A stretch of 64,000 nucleotides of DNA from RUG14219 sp045538535 (lineage in GTDB: Bacteria > Cyanobacteriota > Vampirovibrionia > Gastranaerophilales > Gastranaerophilaceae): contig JAZSRN010000053.1 of assembly GCA_045538535.1 (NCBI GenBank), forward strand, positions 20,899 to 84,898, given 5' to 3'. The position numbers and the translations under genes are program-made. This document shows, piece after piece, positions 8,282-15,088 of this stretch; position 1 is the first letter of the stretch, and every line of letters begins with the position of its first letter. The notes under the pieces were generated by a model. That model was given only the letters and a program-made list of their open reading frames with translations, did not search any database and was not told where the DNA came from.

Positions 8282-8845
8282 ATGAAAAGAGATTATCAAG
8301 AATTAATTAACAATTATCAAGGTGGCGACTTAGATTTATCAGGTTGCGAAATTAAGAGTTTAGTTTTAGGCGATATTGAAGGCAGCTTAAACCTATCAAA
8401 ATGCGTTATTGGCAAACTTTCAATCGGCTGGGTTTCAAGAGAATTAAACTTGTCTGGCGCAGAAATCAAGAAAATTGAAAGCCCTATCGATGCCAATTCA
8501 GTTGACATGTCCGGTGCAATAATCGGCAAATTACCGGTTCACATTTGGACAGACAGCTTAAACATGGAAAAATGCAGTGTTGAAAAATTAAACACTGATA
8601 TTAGAGCAAACTATTTCAATATTAAAGGAACCAAATTTACTTCACTTCCTAAAATGATGAAAGTTCAAAAACTTGTAGTTGACTCAAAAGCTGCAAAAAC
8701 TCTTCCGTTGACATCATTAAGACAATGTGATGAACTAATCTTTGATGAATTTAGATATTCAGAGTATAGCGAATTTGTACGCAACAGTAGCTTTTCTGTA
8801 ATTTCAAGCTCTGAAAGAGAAATGGAAGTTGTTTGCTCAATGTAA
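8282..8845 (+). CDS. Leucine-repeat / beta-helix-like hypothetical protein
   Basis: The protein has 187 residues. Residues 15-115 are about six irregular repeats of 19-22 residues with the pattern L-D/N-L/M-S-G/K-C/A-x-I/V-x-K-L, for example LDLSGCEIKSL, LNLSKCVIGKL, LNLSGAEIKKI and VDMSGAIIGKL. This periodicity predicts a solenoid of parallel strands, between a leucine-rich repeat and a pentapeptide-type helix. The last 60 residues depart from the repeat. There is no signal peptide or membrane segment, so it is probably cytoplasmic. GAGAGGTATATT before the ATG is a good ribosome-binding site. The function is unknown; protein binding is the usual role of such folds. Confidence 0.75.
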   Translation: MKRDYQELINNYQGGDLDLSGCEIKSLVLGDIEGSLNLSKCVIGKLSIGWVSRELNLSGAEIKKIESPIDANSVDMSGAIIGKLPVHIWTDSLNMEKCSVEKLNTDIRANYFNIKGTKFTSLPKMMKVQKLVVDSKAAKTLPLTSLRQCDELIFDEFRYSEYSEFVRNSSFSVISSSEREMEVVCSM

Positions 8846-8870
8846 TTTGCTGTGAACAAAAATCAAATCA

Positions 8871-8910
8871 ATTAAAACTCTGGGTTATAAAATCCGGAGT
8901 TTTAATTTTA
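8871..8910 (+). terminator. Terminator of the leucine-repeat gene
   Basis: ATTAAAACTCTGG pairs with CCGGAGTTTTAAT (one wobble) around a 10-base loop, followed by a T-rich tail. Confidence 0.8.
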
Positions 8911-9035
8911 AAATAAAATAACACAAAATACAAAAAAGTACTTTACAAAAAAAAATCAGCATGTATTATAAAGAAGTGAGCCGAAATAAAGTTAGAAGAA
9001 ACAAGTTTTGGTAAACGAACCAGAAAAGAACTCGT

Positions 9036-9108
9036 GGGGGTTTAGCTCAGCTGGTAGAGCACCTGCTTTGCACGCAGGGGGTCAGGAGTTCGAATCTCCT
9101 AACCTCCA
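9036..9108 (+). tRNA. tRNA-Ala (anticodon TGC)
   Basis: The acceptor stem GGGGGTT pairs with AACCTCC with one G-U. The D arm (TAGCTCAGCTGGTAGAGC), anticodon stem CCTGC/GCAGG with loop TTTGCAC (anticodon TGC), and T arm (AGGAGTTCGAATCTCCT) are all present. The discriminator is A at 9108 and CCA is not encoded. A terminator follows within 7 bases, so it is a single-gene unit. Confidence 0.96.
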
Positions 9109-9114
9109 AAATTT

Positions 9115-9144
9115 AAAAAGACCTGTATCAAACAGGTCTTTTTT
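9115..9144 (+). terminator. Terminator after tRNA-Ala
   Basis: A 12-bp stem (AAAAAGACCTGT with ACAGGTCTTTTT) and a 5-base loop, followed by a T run. Confidence 0.9.
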
Positions 9145-9255
9145 ATTGTCCCACAAGGGTTTTCAGAGTTCAATGGCTCCAAAATTGATATATCTTTTTT
9201 ATATACAATAAAATTAGCCTAAAAGCTAGGTGTAGCAATACTTATAGGAGGTTTT

Positions 9256-9453
9256 ATGAGAGAGGACAGGTTTAGGAGAGTCGAACACCAATGGGAAATT
9301 AACATGATTAAAGGTAAAAATTTTTCTGAAGAAGATAAAATAAAAATAGGAAAAAGTTTTTTAGAAATGATGAACCATTTTTATTCTGATCCAAAAAATG
9401 AAAAAGAATTTTGGGAATGGTATGAGAAAAAACATGGACCTATGCAACTCTAA
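9256..9453 (+). CDS. Small hypothetical charged protein
   Basis: This 65-residue protein is highly charged, with a helical, aromatic-rich C-terminus (MNHFYSDPKNEKEFWEWYEKK). I do not recognise it. The start is well supported by AGGAGG six bases upstream of the ATG. It has no signal peptide, membrane segment or cysteine. It stands alone between tRNA-Ala and a repeat stretch. Confidence 0.6.
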   Translation: MREDRFRRVEHQWEINMIKGKNFSEEDKIKIGKSFLEMMNHFYSDPKNEKEFWEWYEKKHGPMQL

Positions 9454-9544
9454 ATGAGTAAATAAAAATCTTGTTTTTTATGTCAAAGTCAATAACGGAG
9501 CCTTTTTCAAGAGTTCGGATGTTGTTACGTAAACTCCAAAATAG

Positions 9545-9574
9545 AAAACCGAATGACATCTGTTATTCGGTTTT
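9545..9574 (+). terminator. Terminator-like hairpin
   Basis: AAAACCGAAT pairs with ATTCGGTTTT around a 10-base loop and runs into TTTTTTATTTT. It probably ends the transcript of the small gene at 9256, about 90 bases upstream. Confidence 0.7.
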
Positions 9575-9576
9575 TT

Positions 9577-9820
9577 ATTTTTCGTCATTGCGAGAGCGAA
9601 AGCCCGAAGCAATCTAGCCTTTGTCGATTTTAATTGGTCGGAAGTTTGCATTTTCAAACTAGACGAAAACGGTCTTTTCTTGCACTTTTTTGCACACTTT
9701 TGCATTAACCTTGCACAAAATTGCACCAATTTTGCATACTTTTGCATTCTCTAGTAGGGTTGACTTCAACCAAACACTATTCTTTTTCGGTAGACTGAAG
9801 TCTACCCTACTTGCTACTGG
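9577..9820. repeat. Composite intergenic repeat, copy A
   Basis: No gene is seen here. The module order is: CGTCATTGCGAGaGCGAAAGCCCGAAGCAATCT; then GGTCGGAAGT...AAACTAGACGAAAACGGTCTTTTC split over 9636-9676; then a TTGCAC/TTTGCAT-rich stretch (9680-9748); then a hairpin GTAGACT-GA-AGTCTAC (9790-9805). The same modules in the same order recur at 10838-11070. No transposase or clear terminal inverted repeat was found, so this looks like a non-coding repeat (MITE- or REP-like). Confidence 0.8.
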
Positions 9821-9856
9821 CTGATAAAGTGGTCATTTTTTTTAGCATTTTGAATT

Positions 9857-10696
9857 TTAGTGGTGACAGCCGTAGCCGAATCTACTGGTATCATACCCTA
9901 AGGCTGTTAAGTATGGGTAATTAAAGTTGTTACCAGGAGATTCAAAAATGCGCTTTACTTCAAGCAGTTTATTATTCTTTTCTGCTAAGGCAAGTATTAC
10001 TTTACGCATGTGCTTTTTTACTTCTGGTGAAATTGAGTTAAATTCTTCAATTGTTGTAGTCAAGTCAATTAATCTCTGTACAAGAGAATATCTACTTTGT
10101 TTCCAGTATTTTGGTTTAATATCTAACATTTTTATAACGTATTCTATGTTATTTTCATCGATTTTTAAAATGGCATCTAATAGTTTTTCTGGTTCATATT
10201 CCATTTTTACATTAACCCCCCAATATATTCCTGGGACTATAGTCGATTTTGTCTCTTTAGCATAGTGATTAATATCATTGGCAATTTTTCTTGCTTCATT
10301 ACGAACATCTTTTATTGTGTTTTGTGAGGTTTTATTTGCTCTTTGTCCTTGATAAGATGAAATACTCTGAGAATTTGACTGAATATTTTGTGTTTCCTGA
10401 AAAATTGATTTAAATTCATCTATATTAAGTAGTTGATCATTGGTTTTATCATATAAGGACATTTGAAAATTATCGATACCTAATTCATTAATCTCTTTTT
10501 GAGAGATATACATATCTTTAGGCGCATTATCAAGCATGTTAAACGTCTTATAAATTATGTTATTAGCGGTTTCTGTTCTGTTATTTTGTGCAGTACCAGC
10601 CATAGGTGATGCCAACGCTGTTGTTAATACCATACATTGTAATGCCTTTTTAGGCGTTGTAAATGAGGTATTTGATTGAGTGGGAGTAATCGTCAT
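9857..10696 (-). CDS. Exported hypothetical protein with EF-hand-like loop
   Basis: I do not recognise this 279-residue protein. A polar N-terminus (1-17) precedes a hydrophobic stretch (about 19-36) ending in AGTAQ, which may be a signal peptide. Residues 83-94 (Asp83, Thr85, Asp87, Asn91, Glu94) fit an EF-hand calcium loop followed by the expected helix. A degenerate partner lies at 56-68. A Ser/Gln-rich linker (100-125) follows. The C-terminal half is helical and ends Gly-Tyr-Gly-Cys-His-His. AAGGAATTTAT precedes the ATG. Composite repeats A and B bracket it on both sides. Confidence 0.7.
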   Translation of the reverse strand: MTITPTQSNTSFTTPKKALQCMVLTTALASPMAGTAQNNRTETANNIIYKTFNMLDNAPKDMYISQKEINELGIDNFQMSLYDKTNDQLLNIDEFKSIFQETQNIQSNSQSISSYQGQRANKTSQNTIKDVRNEARKIANDINHYAKETKSTIVPGIYWGVNVKMEYEPEKLLDAILKIDENNIEYVIKMLDIKPKYWKQSRYSLVQRLIDLTTTIEEFNSISPEVKKHMRKVILALAEKNNKLLEVKRIFESPGNNFNYPYLTALGYDTSRFGYGCHH

Positions 10697-10837
10697 ATAA
10701 ATTCCTTTCTTATCTTTAATACTTTGATTGCAACAAAATTAAAACCTGTAAAAAAAAAATTTGCTATTAATTCAAGAATGAGCTTGTAGAAAAATTTTCC
10801 TAAATAGTTCAAATTGATTGTCAAAACATATAGAAAG

Positions 10838-11070
10838 TATTTTTCGTCATTGCGAGGGCAAAAGCCCGAAGCAATCTAGTTCTTACCAACTTTAAACGGC
10901 CGGAAATTTACCAATCCAAACTGGACGAAAACGGTCTTTTCTTGCACTTTTTTTCACTTTTTTTCACACTTTTGCACTAACCTTGCACAAAATTGCACTG
11001 TTTTTGCACTTAAAAAATTGTTGGGTTTTACCCAACCTACCCACTATTTTTTCGGTAGACTGAAGTTTCC
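10838..11070. repeat. Composite intergenic repeat, copy B
   Basis: It has the same modules as copy A: the CGTCATTGCGAG...GAAGCAATCT part (10843-10878), GGCCGGAAATT...CCAAACTGGACGAAAACGGTCTTTTC split over 10898-10942, a TTGCAC/TTTTCAC stretch (10943-11010) and CGGTAGACTGAAG (11053-11065). It additionally carries a hairpin GTTGGGT-TTT-ACCCAAC at 11020-11036. Its right end supplies the last codons and stop of the minus-strand gene at 11044. Confidence 0.8.
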
Positions 11071-11487
11071 CATACATGCTTTTATAGATTCAAAGAATTC
11101 TTCATCAGACATCGGCTTAAATCTAGACTTAATAACTCCAGTACTTTCATTCAATGTAATTGATTTATTAGGAACAAAACCATTCATTAATACAATTTCA
11201 GATTTTGCTTTAATAGGTTGTTCAAATTTAGGGAGGGCTTCAGCTATTGTAGATAATCCACCATATTTAAAAGGATTGGTAAACATATTCAAGAAACAAG
11301 TTTTTTTACCTTTATATTTTGCACCCATTGAAAGCATTACACTATCTTGTGTTAAAGCTGTATTTGGTAAAGTTTTATTTACTAATGTTGTAGCTTGTAG
11401 CAATTCCCTTATTCCATTTTTTGTTGGGGTATTGGTTACTAAATTACGGCATTGAACTTTTGACACACAATCTACAAAATTTACCAT
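11044..11487 (-). CDS. Hypothetical protein whose 3' end lies in a repeat
   Basis: I do not recognise this 147-residue protein. It is mostly polar, contains four cysteines, and has a helical end (PMSDEEFFESIKACMG). AAAGGAG upstream of the ATG supports the start. The last residues (about NFSLPKK) and the stop are read from composite repeat B, so the original C-terminus may have been replaced or shortened by the repeat. A plus-strand frame of similar length covers the same bases but lacks a ribosome-binding site. Confidence 0.55.
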   Translation of the reverse strand: MVNFVDCVSKVQCRNLVTNTPTKNGIRELLQATTLVNKTLPNTALTQDSVMLSMGAKYKGKKTCFLNMFTNPFKYGGLSTIAEALPKFEQPIKAKSEIVLMNGFVPNKSITLNESTGVIKSRFKPMSDEEFFESIKACMGNFSLPKK

Positions 11488-11722
11488 TTTAAAACTCCTT
11501 TATAATTATTTAACTACACCTAAAAACATTAACGTCAATGAATATTTAAAATTGACTAAATATTACAAAATCCTTTCTATATACTTTTTTATATTTATCA
11601 TAAACCTTCTAAAAATATTTTTTGCTAGTTAACATAAAAATTATCAAACCAACTGTTCTTTTTTCTCAAACCTAGTGTCAAAATACAATTGTCCAGTTTG
11701 GTCGGAAGTAAAAAGTAAAACT

Positions 11723-11807
11723 GTCATGCTGAACTTGTTTCAGCATCTTGCCACTTAGGCGTGTTCACTACATTCTGGTGAGACCCTGAAATGAATTCAG
11801 ACTGACA
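11723..11807. repeat. REP-like palindromic element
   Basis: It begins GTCATGCTGAACTTG and has a hairpin ATGCTGAA/TTCAGCAT, then a second palindromic part (CTGAA-ATGAA-TTCAG) ending CTGACA. From memory, very similar palindromes occur between genes in unrelated bacteria. No gene lies in 11488-11975. Confidence 0.6.
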
Positions 11808-11811
11808 AAAT

Positions 11812-11866
11812 GGTCGGAAGTCTATAAATCCAAGCTGGACCAAAACGGACTTTTGATGGACTTTGT
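11812..11866. repeat. Short repeat unit related to composite repeats A/B
   Basis: GGTCGGAAGT, then CCAAGCTGGACCAAAACGG and ACTTTTGATGGAC, match the central module of the copies at 9636-9676 and 10898-10942. The core GAC(G/C)AAAACGG(T/A)CTTTT also recurs at about 62363. An inverted fragment (GTCCAGTTTGGTCGG) is seen near 11692. Confidence 0.6.
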
Positions 11867-11882
11867 TTTTCCATTTTTATAC

Positions 11883-11928
11883 ACCCTCACCCGAGCTTTG
11901 GGCACCCTCTCCTACAAGGGGCGAGGGT
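11883..11928. repeat. REP-like palindrome with ACCCTC/GAGGGT ends
   Basis: ACCCTCACCC at the left and GGGGCGAGGGT at the right are inverted, with CTTTGGGCACCCTCTCC in between. It is GC-rich against the AT-rich surroundings, as expected for a mobile intergenic repeat. Confidence 0.6.
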
Positions 11929-11975
11929 AATAAAAGTCCTATTTGAGAATTTTGAAGGAGTAAATAAAGTCGGGT

Positions 11976-12728
11976 TTAACCTTTTCTTATTTTTTCCATT
12001 TTTTCAATCAAGGTTCTTTCAATAATTTCATACTTTTCTTCAAAAGCACATTTTTTATTAATATTCACTTTAGAACCATATTTCATAGATTCATTGAACG
12101 CTAATGCTTCGTTAATAATGGCATATCTAAAAAACTGCAAGGCATTTACTTGTTTTTCTTCCGGCATTGTTGCTAAAAACTTATTCAAACGATTTTCAAA
12201 CCTTTTTTGCCAATTAAAAAGTTTATCTAATATTGAAATGCTACTATAAATATTTTTTTCAAAAAAGTTCGCAATAGGCTTATTAATAGAATTTACTCTT
12301 GCATTTATTTTTGGATTTAAAAGACTTACAAATAAATGAAAAGTTTCATGCATAAGGAATTCACTATCGTATTTCTTAATTTTGTATTTATGATAACTTG
12401 TTGCACCGTCTTTGCTAGCTTTTACACCAAGATATAAATTATTTTTAAATCTATGAAAATAACCAAGTGTTTGTGAAGTCCACATATTAACAGGACGAAC
12501 ATCTAATTTAAAATTTTTTGGTATAAAGTTTTTTGAAAGAACGTATTTCATTTCCTCTATTGTCATAAACCCTTTTTTCATTTTTTCATTTGCTAATTGA
12601 TAAAATTCAGCATTAAGTTCTTGGGCTTTTACAAGTCCAGATGTAACAGGGCCTTTAGGACCTACTATATTACGAACAATTTGAGATTTATTGGGGATAG
12701 TTTTTATCATGCTAAACCTAAAACTCAT
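11976..12728 (-). CDS. Zincin-like hypothetical protein
   Basis: The protein has 250 residues. His127-Glu128-x-x-His131 (HETFH) fits the HExxH zinc motif. A possible third ligand is Glu207 in INEALAFNE, about 76 residues on, which resembles gluzincin spacing. There is no signal peptide and no clear family match. Basic residues are abundant in the first and last thirds. The ATG at 12728 lacks a ribosome-binding site; the ATG at 12710 has AGG seven bases upstream and is an alternative start. It lies in the repeat-rich accessory stretch. A metalloprotease role is inference from one motif. Confidence 0.62.
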   Translation of the reverse strand: MSFRFSMIKTIPNKSQIVRNIVGPKGPVTSGLVKAQELNAEFYQLANEKMKKGFMTIEEMKYVLSKNFIPKNFKLDVRPVNMWTSQTLGYFHRFKNNLYLGVKASKDGATSYHKYKIKKYDSEFLMHETFHLFVSLLNPKINARVNSINKPIANFFEKNIYSSISILDKLFNWQKRFENRLNKFLATMPEEKQVNALQFFRYAIINEALAFNESMKYGSKVNINKKCAFEEKYEIIERTLIEKMEKIRKG

Positions 12729-12910
12729 AAATTTTAAATTTTGACTAAATATTTACGATATTAAGTTTGTAAGTTGATTGAAACGCAACAAAAATTATCA
12801 AGCTCACTGTTCTTTCTTCTCGAATCAAGTGTCAAAACACAGTGTATCAGAAATTTTGACATAAAGTATCGCAAGTTTGACATATTAATCGGAAGTTTGT
12901 CGAATGTATT

Positions 12911-13136
12911 TTATAATCCGGTATTTTAAAATCCTTAAATGCAAAGAATTGTACGAAATACCTTGTTAAATTACATACCTAACAATTTCACTATAGAAAA
13001 AGAGATTAACACAGCAAGAGTTTATGAGCTTAATAATAAACCTATCAAAAATCACGATATAATTTACTTATGCGAAAGAGAAATTAGAGCAAAGGACAAT
13101 TTTGCCCTACAATTTGCGATAGAAAAAAGCAAGGAG
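12911..13136 (+). pseudogene. Truncated duplicate of the photolyase 5' end
   Basis: Bases 12939-13136 match 15089-15286 (constant offset 2150) with six mismatches in 198 bases and no gaps. Weaker similarity continues upstream through the promoter to about 12911. After the shared AAGGAG the copy breaks off into unrelated sequence and a repeat hairpin. Only the first 66 codons of the 425-residue enzyme are present. Its -10 has drifted from TATAAT to TAAAAT but keeps the 6-base gap to the ATG. It cannot encode a functional photolyase. Confidence 0.9.
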
Positions 13137-13143
13137 TCTGTAG

Positions 13144-13160
13144 GTTGGGTGAAACCCAAC
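13144..13160. repeat. Hairpin module at the duplication breakpoint
   Basis: GTTGGGT-GAA-ACCCAAC lies 8 bases after the end of the photolyase duplicate. With its flank (GTAG before it) it matches, in inverted orientation, the hairpin at 11020-11036 in composite repeat B with one difference. Confidence 0.7.
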
Positions 13161-13189
13161 AAAATTTATCTACAAGTTGTCCAAAGAGA

Positions 13190-13846
13190 TTATTTCGTTT
13201 TTTCTTCTAATTTATTTTTCATTTTTGCCGCCAAAGGAGTTGATACGGCAGGAGCTATTACTCGTTTTGCAATTATTGATTGAAGTACAATTGCTGTAAA
13301 TGTACTAAGGCCATTTATTACCATATTATAACGAGGCGTTTTTTCTAGAGGTTTTAATATTTTTTCAAATCCTTTTGTAATCTTATTCACAGACATAGGG
13401 CCTAATATAAAAGATAAAACTACCGTTGTTAGACATGCCATAACATCATATGAGCCCATAAATAATCGCTTTTCACGTGAATAATCAGGATTAGTAAAGG
13501 ATTGAGATGTACTTACAATCCCCGTCATTAAATCTTTCAATATATTACCAATAAGCACTGCATTAATTATCGTTTTTCCTAAATCGTTTGTTTTATGACC
13601 ACCGACTTTGTTAAATAATTTTGCAAATTTTTCAAAAATTTTTGTTATAATTTCATCTGTTTTTTTATGGAATTTGCTTGTTGATAGTTTTTTATCAAGC
13701 TCATTTTGAGCAAGCGTACATGTTTGTGCCGCTAATTCTTTTATTTGTTTGTAGTCTTCTAGAGAAGGTGTTTTACCTAAGCGATTTATCATTCTATTGA
13801 CATTTTTTAATGATTCATAAGAATTTATTGGAGGTATTTTATTCAT
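13190..13846 (-). CDS. Hypothetical membrane protein, second gene of the insert
   Basis: I do not recognise this 218-residue protein. The N-terminal half is helical and charged. The C-terminal half has hydrophobic segments at about 128-150 and 185-205. The start is supported by GGAGGG seven bases upstream, and the first codons overlap the end of the gene at 13839. Both genes lie on the strand opposite to the photolyase, between its two 5' copies, and form a two-gene operon. Confidence 0.65.
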   Translation of the reverse strand: MNKIPPINSYESLKNVNRMINRLGKTPSLEDYKQIKELAAQTCTLAQNELDKKLSTSKFHKKTDEIITKIFEKFAKLFNKVGGHKTNDLGKTIINAVLIGNILKDLMTGIVSTSQSFTNPDYSREKRLFMGSYDVMACLTTVVLSFILGPMSVNKITKGFEKILKPLEKTPRYNMVINGLSTFTAIVLQSIIAKRVIAPAVSTPLAAKMKNKLEEKTK

Positions 13847-14921
13847 TTTTACCCTCCGTATTTTTGTTTAAATTTAACAATTTTACAGCTTTACCATGAA
13901 TTACATTCAGAAATATTCTGCTAAGAATAACTACCGTAACAATATTCATTGCTATTTTAGGTTTTATTTTCGCAAGTTCATAGTTCCCTACAGCATCTGC
14001 AATAATCTTAAATTTTTTTCTAACATAGTCTATATTTTCCGGTTTTATAATTCCTTGCTTAATTTGTCTTTCAAAATTCCGAACATAGCTTTCATAGGTT
14101 TCAGGTTCAAAAGCATCGATAGTTATTAATTTGCGAGCATCATTTTCTGAAAGTATATCTTTTAACCCGCCTTTTTCTTGTGCCATATTCGTTAATTCGA
14201 TAAATAATCGCTTCGCTTCATTAGGGTTATATTTAATATTTTCAAATTGATTTACCAAAATCTTTCCATGCTCTTTAATTTGCTCTCTAATTTCTTTTGT
14301 TTCAAATATATTATTTGAAAGAATCTTCGGCATATATACATTAAAAAGCTTATCAAAAGCTCCTTGTAAAGTAAAAGTAGCAAGAACCGACAACGGTTCT
14401 CTTATTATTACGTATGCTTTTTCATCCTTAGAGGATTCTTTTTTCCCTATAATGCTTGTTAATATTACAAGAGGCATAATAAAAAGTTTTCCGACAGAAT
14501 TGATAAGGTTATTATAAAGTTCATCTCCCATTTTGGCTTTTGAATTTTGAAAACTCTGTCCAAGATTATATAACGTTTTGGTAAAAAATTTCTTAATTTT
14601 TCCTTGAGATTCAAGGAGTTTATCTATATTAGTTTCATCTTTAATCTTTTGGATATTTTCCAACTTTGAATACTGTTTTTCAATCCGTTTTGCTTTATTA
14701 TAAATATATTCAGGACTATGTGTTCTTAATATTCCAGTTTTATACGCAGCAAAACCAACGGCTGTCAACCATAACGATGTAGCCGTCACATCCGCAATTT
14801 TTTTTACATTATTATGTCCAGATTTTTGGTATTTGATTTCGTTTTTAGGTTCAATAAACCAATCGCGATGTTCAATATGTTTAACTAAACTTATATCATA
14901 CATATACATAACAACGTTCAT
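13839..14921 (-). CDS. Hypothetical membrane protein, first gene of the insert
   Basis: I do not recognise this protein (about 360 residues). A hydrophobic segment lies near residues 45-60 (TATSLWLTAVGFAAY), another near 148-160 (KLFIMPLVILTSIIG) and one near the C-terminus (MNIVTVVILSRIFLNV). Long Lys/Glu-rich helices lie between. The start is uncertain: a TTG at 14942 and ATGs at 14921, 14909 and 14903 are in frame and none has a strong ribosome-binding site. ACTTTATATAG on the minus strand near 14946 resembles the -10 part of the motif shared by three other membrane-protein genes. It overlaps its downstream partner by 8 bases. Confidence 0.62.
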   Translation of the reverse strand: MNVVMYMYDISLVKHIEHRDWFIEPKNEIKYQKSGHNNVKKIADVTATSLWLTAVGFAAYKTGILRTHSPEYIYNKAKRIEKQYSKLENIQKIKDETNIDKLLESQGKIKKFFTKTLYNLGQSFQNSKAKMGDELYNNLINSVGKLFIMPLVILTSIIGKKESSKDEKAYVIIREPLSVLATFTLQGAFDKLFNVYMPKILSNNIFETKEIREQIKEHGKILVNQFENIKYNPNEAKRLFIELTNMAQEKGGLKDILSENDARKLITIDAFEPETYESYVRNFERQIKQGIIKPENIDYVRKKFKIIADAVGNYELAKIKPKIAMNIVTVVILSRIFLNVIHGKAVKLLNLNKNTEGKNE

Positions 14922-15076
14922 AAAAATAAATTTTGCTACCAACTATATAAAGTTAAACAAATTTATACGAGCATTTTTGCAACCGACACACTACAATACA
15001 GATAAAAAACTCAACAATCTAACACTTTGACCTAAACATTAGATATTTAGTGAATATGTTTTTTTATTCTGCATTT

Positions 15077-15082
15077 TATAAT
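15077..15082 (+). promoter_or_regulatory. -10 element of photolyase gene, leaderless type
   Basis: TATAAT ends 6 bases before the ATG at 15089. No ribosome-binding site is present. The truncated duplicate keeps the same geometry. Confidence 0.55.
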
Positions 15083-15088
15083 CCTTAA

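Noticed and set aside
9008..9211. 67-codon open frame on the plus strand
   Set aside because: It runs through tRNA-Ala and its terminator and has no ribosome-binding site.
9478..9747. 89-codon minus-strand frame rich in Lys, Cys and Gln
   Set aside because: It is translated from composite repeat A (TTGCAC units) and has no ribosome-binding site.
9680..9748. Regular TTGCAC/TTTGCAT units, possible CRISPR or tandem array
   Set aside because: The units are 8-14 bases with irregular spacing and no spacers, and no cas genes are present. The iron-sulfur nuclease at 51285 belongs with the helicase and is not taken as Cas4.
11018..11455. 145-codon plus-strand frame
   Set aside because: It overlaps the minus-strand gene 11044-11487, which has AAAGGAG. 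The plus frame starts inside the repeat hairpin without a ribosome-binding site.
12939..13283. 114-codon frame beginning like photolyase
   Set aside because: Only the first 66 codons are photolyase. The rest reads through a repeat hairpin and the antisense of the next gene, so it is listed as a pseudogene.
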